Assembly: GCA_947460275.1 (NCBI GenBank)
Contig: CANHHZ010000103.1
Span: 1 to 7,071, forward strand
From: Sphingobacteriaceae bacterium
Lineage (GTDB): Bacteria > Bacteroidota > Bacteroidia > Sphingobacteriales > Sphingobacteriaceae
DNA length: 7,071 nt
Direction of reading: 5' to 3'
Made by a program: the position numbers and the translations under genes. Below, piece by piece: positions 6,257 through 7,071 of this stretch. The notes under the pieces were generated by a model. The model worked only from the letters and a program-made list of their open reading frames with translations. It made no database searches and had not been told where the DNA came from. How positions within the stretch are numbered: the first letter of the stretch is position 1; every line of letters begins with the position of its first letter.

Positions 6257-6462
6257 TAGATCACTTCAATTATTCTACCCATAAAATCTATTTTGTCGCC
6301 AACCCTAACTTTAAGTCGTTTTCTATAATCTACGGTTCCATTGTATTTTACTAATCCATCTTCTACAACGGTTTGTGCTTCGCCACCGCTTTGTACGAGG
6401 GCAGTAGCTTTTAAAAGTGCAATTAATGGGATAAAATCTCCCTCAAGTTTAAATTTTGTCAT
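6256..6462 (-). CDS. Small S4-domain RNA-binding protein (YbcJ/YaaA-like)
   Basis: A 68-residue stand-alone S4 domain. The signature LxxLLKATALVQSGGEAQTVVEDGLVxxNG (about 13-42), followed by RKRLKVRVGDKIDF (47-60), matches the YbcJ/YaaA family of single-domain S4 proteins. The S4 fold binds structured RNA, and basic residues around 47-52 (RKRLKV) fit that. E. coli YbcJ has RNA-binding capacity, and the B. subtilis relative YaaA has been linked to ribosome assembly; the target of this protein is unknown. It is the first gene of a two-gene unit whose stop codon overlaps the aroB start, which is an odd partner for a metabolic enzyme. The ATG is supported by a Bacteroidota-like -7 box a few bases upstream and by the full-length S4 alignment. 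Confidence 0.9.
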   Translation of the reverse strand: MTKFKLEGDFIPLIALLKATALVQSGGEAQTVVEDGLVKYNGTVDYRKRLKVRVGDKIDFMGRIIEVI

Positions 6463-6470
6463 TATGGTTA

Positions 6471-6478
6471 CAAATTTA
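6471..6478 (-). promoter_or_regulatory. Candidate -7 box for the S4-aroB unit
   Basis: TAAATTTG on the minus strand fits TAnnTTTG. Only eight bases lie between it and the ATG at 6462, so the mRNA would have a very short leader or nearly none. I find no TTG at the proper 19-21-base distance for a -33 element, so this is a tentative call. Confidence 0.35.
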
Positions 6479-6502
6479 CAATTATTTACAAGCGTTTTAC
6501 CT

Positions 6503-6517
6503 TAACAATGGTTGTTA
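6503..6517. promoter_or_regulatory. Inverted repeat in the divergent intergenic region, possible operator
   Basis: TAACAA, three bases (TGG), TTGTTA forms a perfect 6-bp dyad. It lies five bases upstream of the candidate -7 box of the proline dehydrogenase gene and in the 97-base region shared with the S4-aroB unit. The position suits a regulator of proline catabolism, but no regulator gene is in the window and short AT-rich dyads arise by chance. Confidence 0.25.
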
Positions 6518-6521
6518 TTTA

Positions 6522-6529
6522 TATTTTTG
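6522..6529 (+). promoter_or_regulatory. Candidate -7 box for proline dehydrogenase
   Basis: TATTTTTG on the plus strand fits TAnnTTTG and lies 30 bases before the ATG at 6560, giving a normal short leader. A TTTT at 6495-6498 is the nearest -33-like element, at a slightly long spacing of 23 bases. Confidence 0.45.
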
Positions 6530-6559
6530 CAGTCACCTGATCAAGTATAATATTCAAAA

Positions 6560-7071
6560 ATGGAACAATTGCCCAACAAAAAATTGAATTTTGACAATAC
6601 TGAAATTGCTTTTCGCAGTAAATCTAATGCAGAATTAAACAAAGCTTATTGGCTTTTTAAAATGATTAGCAGCAATTTTTTAACGCAAGTTGGTCCCCCA
6701 ATCACTAATTTTTTATTAAGCAATGGTTTTCCAATTAAAGGTTTAATTAAACAAACCATATTTAAACAATTTTGTGGAGGGGAAAACATACAAGAGTGTG
6801 AAAATACCATTGCACAGTTAGATAAGGCTAAAGTTGGAACTATTTTGGATTATTCTGTTGAGGGAGAAGAGGAAGAGGAGGTTTTTGATTTTACTTGTGA
6901 AGAAATTATTAGAACCGTAGAAAGGGCAGCAAACGATAAAAGAATTCCACTAACTGTTTTTAAGGTAACAGGTATTGGAAGATTTGCCTTACTCGAAAAG
7001 TTGGATGCTAAAACAACCTTAACAACTACTGAAGTTGAAGAATTTGAACGCGTTAAAAAAAGATGCGAAAA
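6560..7071 (+). CDS. Proline dehydrogenase (5' part, runs off the window)
   Basis: The frame opens at ATG 6560 and stays open to the edge, giving 170 residues and two extra bases. The protein is the N-terminal part of the monofunctional, eukaryote-like FAD proline dehydrogenase common in Bacteroidota, which oxidises L-proline to pyrroline-5-carboxylate and passes electrons to the respiratory chain. Family marks are the helical N-terminus with KQTIFKQFCGGE (64-75), the first barrel strand TILDYSVEG (94-102), an acidic stretch of Glu residues (103-107) and FKVTGIGRFALLEK (134-147). The catalytic C-terminal part with the FAD and substrate residues lies outside the window. The gene is divergent from the S4-aroB unit with 97 bases between start codons and has no evident tie to aromatic synthesis. 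There is no Shine-Dalgarno sequence; the start is preceded by CAAAA. Confidence 0.9.
   Translation, partial: MEQLPNKKLNFDNTEIAFRSKSNAELNKAYWLFKMISSNFLTQVGPPITNFLLSNGFPIKGLIKQTIFKQFCGGENIQECENTIAQLDKAKVGTILDYSVEGEEEEEVFDFTCEEIIRTVERAANDKRIPLTVFKVTGIGRFALLEKLDAKTTLTTTEVEEFERVKKRCE

Noticed and set aside
1..7071. Search by eye for tRNA, rRNA, CRISPR arrays, insertion sequences and phage or plasmid genes
   Set aside because: None seen; the window is an ordinary chromosomal biosynthetic region apart from the attenuator.

Overview
The window is AT-rich and looks like the chromosome of a Bacteroidota bacterium, most likely of the Sphingobacteriaceae/Pedobacter type. The reasons are the fused DAHP synthase-chorismate mutase, A-rich start regions without Shine-Dalgarno sequences, -7 boxes of the TAnnTTTG kind, and the family types of the proteins. 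The genus assignment is inference.

Layout. Nearly everything lies on the minus strand, so transcription runs from right to left. At the right edge a proline dehydrogenase gene (6560 to the window end, plus strand, incomplete) diverges from a two-gene unit: a 68-residue S4-domain RNA-binding protein (6256-6462) and aroB (5198-6256), which overlap by one base (TAATG). Next comes a 274-base gap (4924-5197). It is followed by a compact run of aromatic biosynthesis genes: pheA (4090-4923), a DAHP synthase/chorismate mutase fusion (2925-4040), aroA (1590-2849) and aroC (465-1550). Two bases after aroC starts a secreted DUF1684 protein (460 down to 1, incomplete).

The main discovery is in the 274-base gap. 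It holds a complete, unannotated transcription attenuator. It has a Bacteroidota-type promoter (5078-5109) and a 20-codon leader ORF (4999-5061) whose residues 7-15 read YWYGYFYYF, eight aromatics out of nine. It also has a pair of mutually exclusive RNA structures and a perfect 14-bp intrinsic terminator with a 9-U tail (4935-4970), ending 11 bases before the pheA start codon. The predicted logic is classical. Shortage of charged Tyr, Phe or Trp tRNA stalls the ribosome on the aromatic codons, leaving the AGGACT segment at the end of the leader ORF free to pair with the 5' arm of the terminator, so transcription continues. With ample charged tRNA the ribosome reaches the UGA, covers AGGACT, and the terminator forms.

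How the genes work together. AroG-CM makes DAHP, the first committed product, and also converts chorismate to prephenate. AroB cyclises DAHP to 3-dehydroquinate. AroA makes EPSP and AroC makes chorismate. PheA takes prephenate to phenylpyruvate. Dehydroquinate dehydratase, shikimate dehydrogenase, shikimate kinase, prephenate dehydrogenase (tyrA) and the aminotransferase are not in the window. The attenuator would control both pathway entry and the Phe branch together, while aroB stands upstream under separate control.
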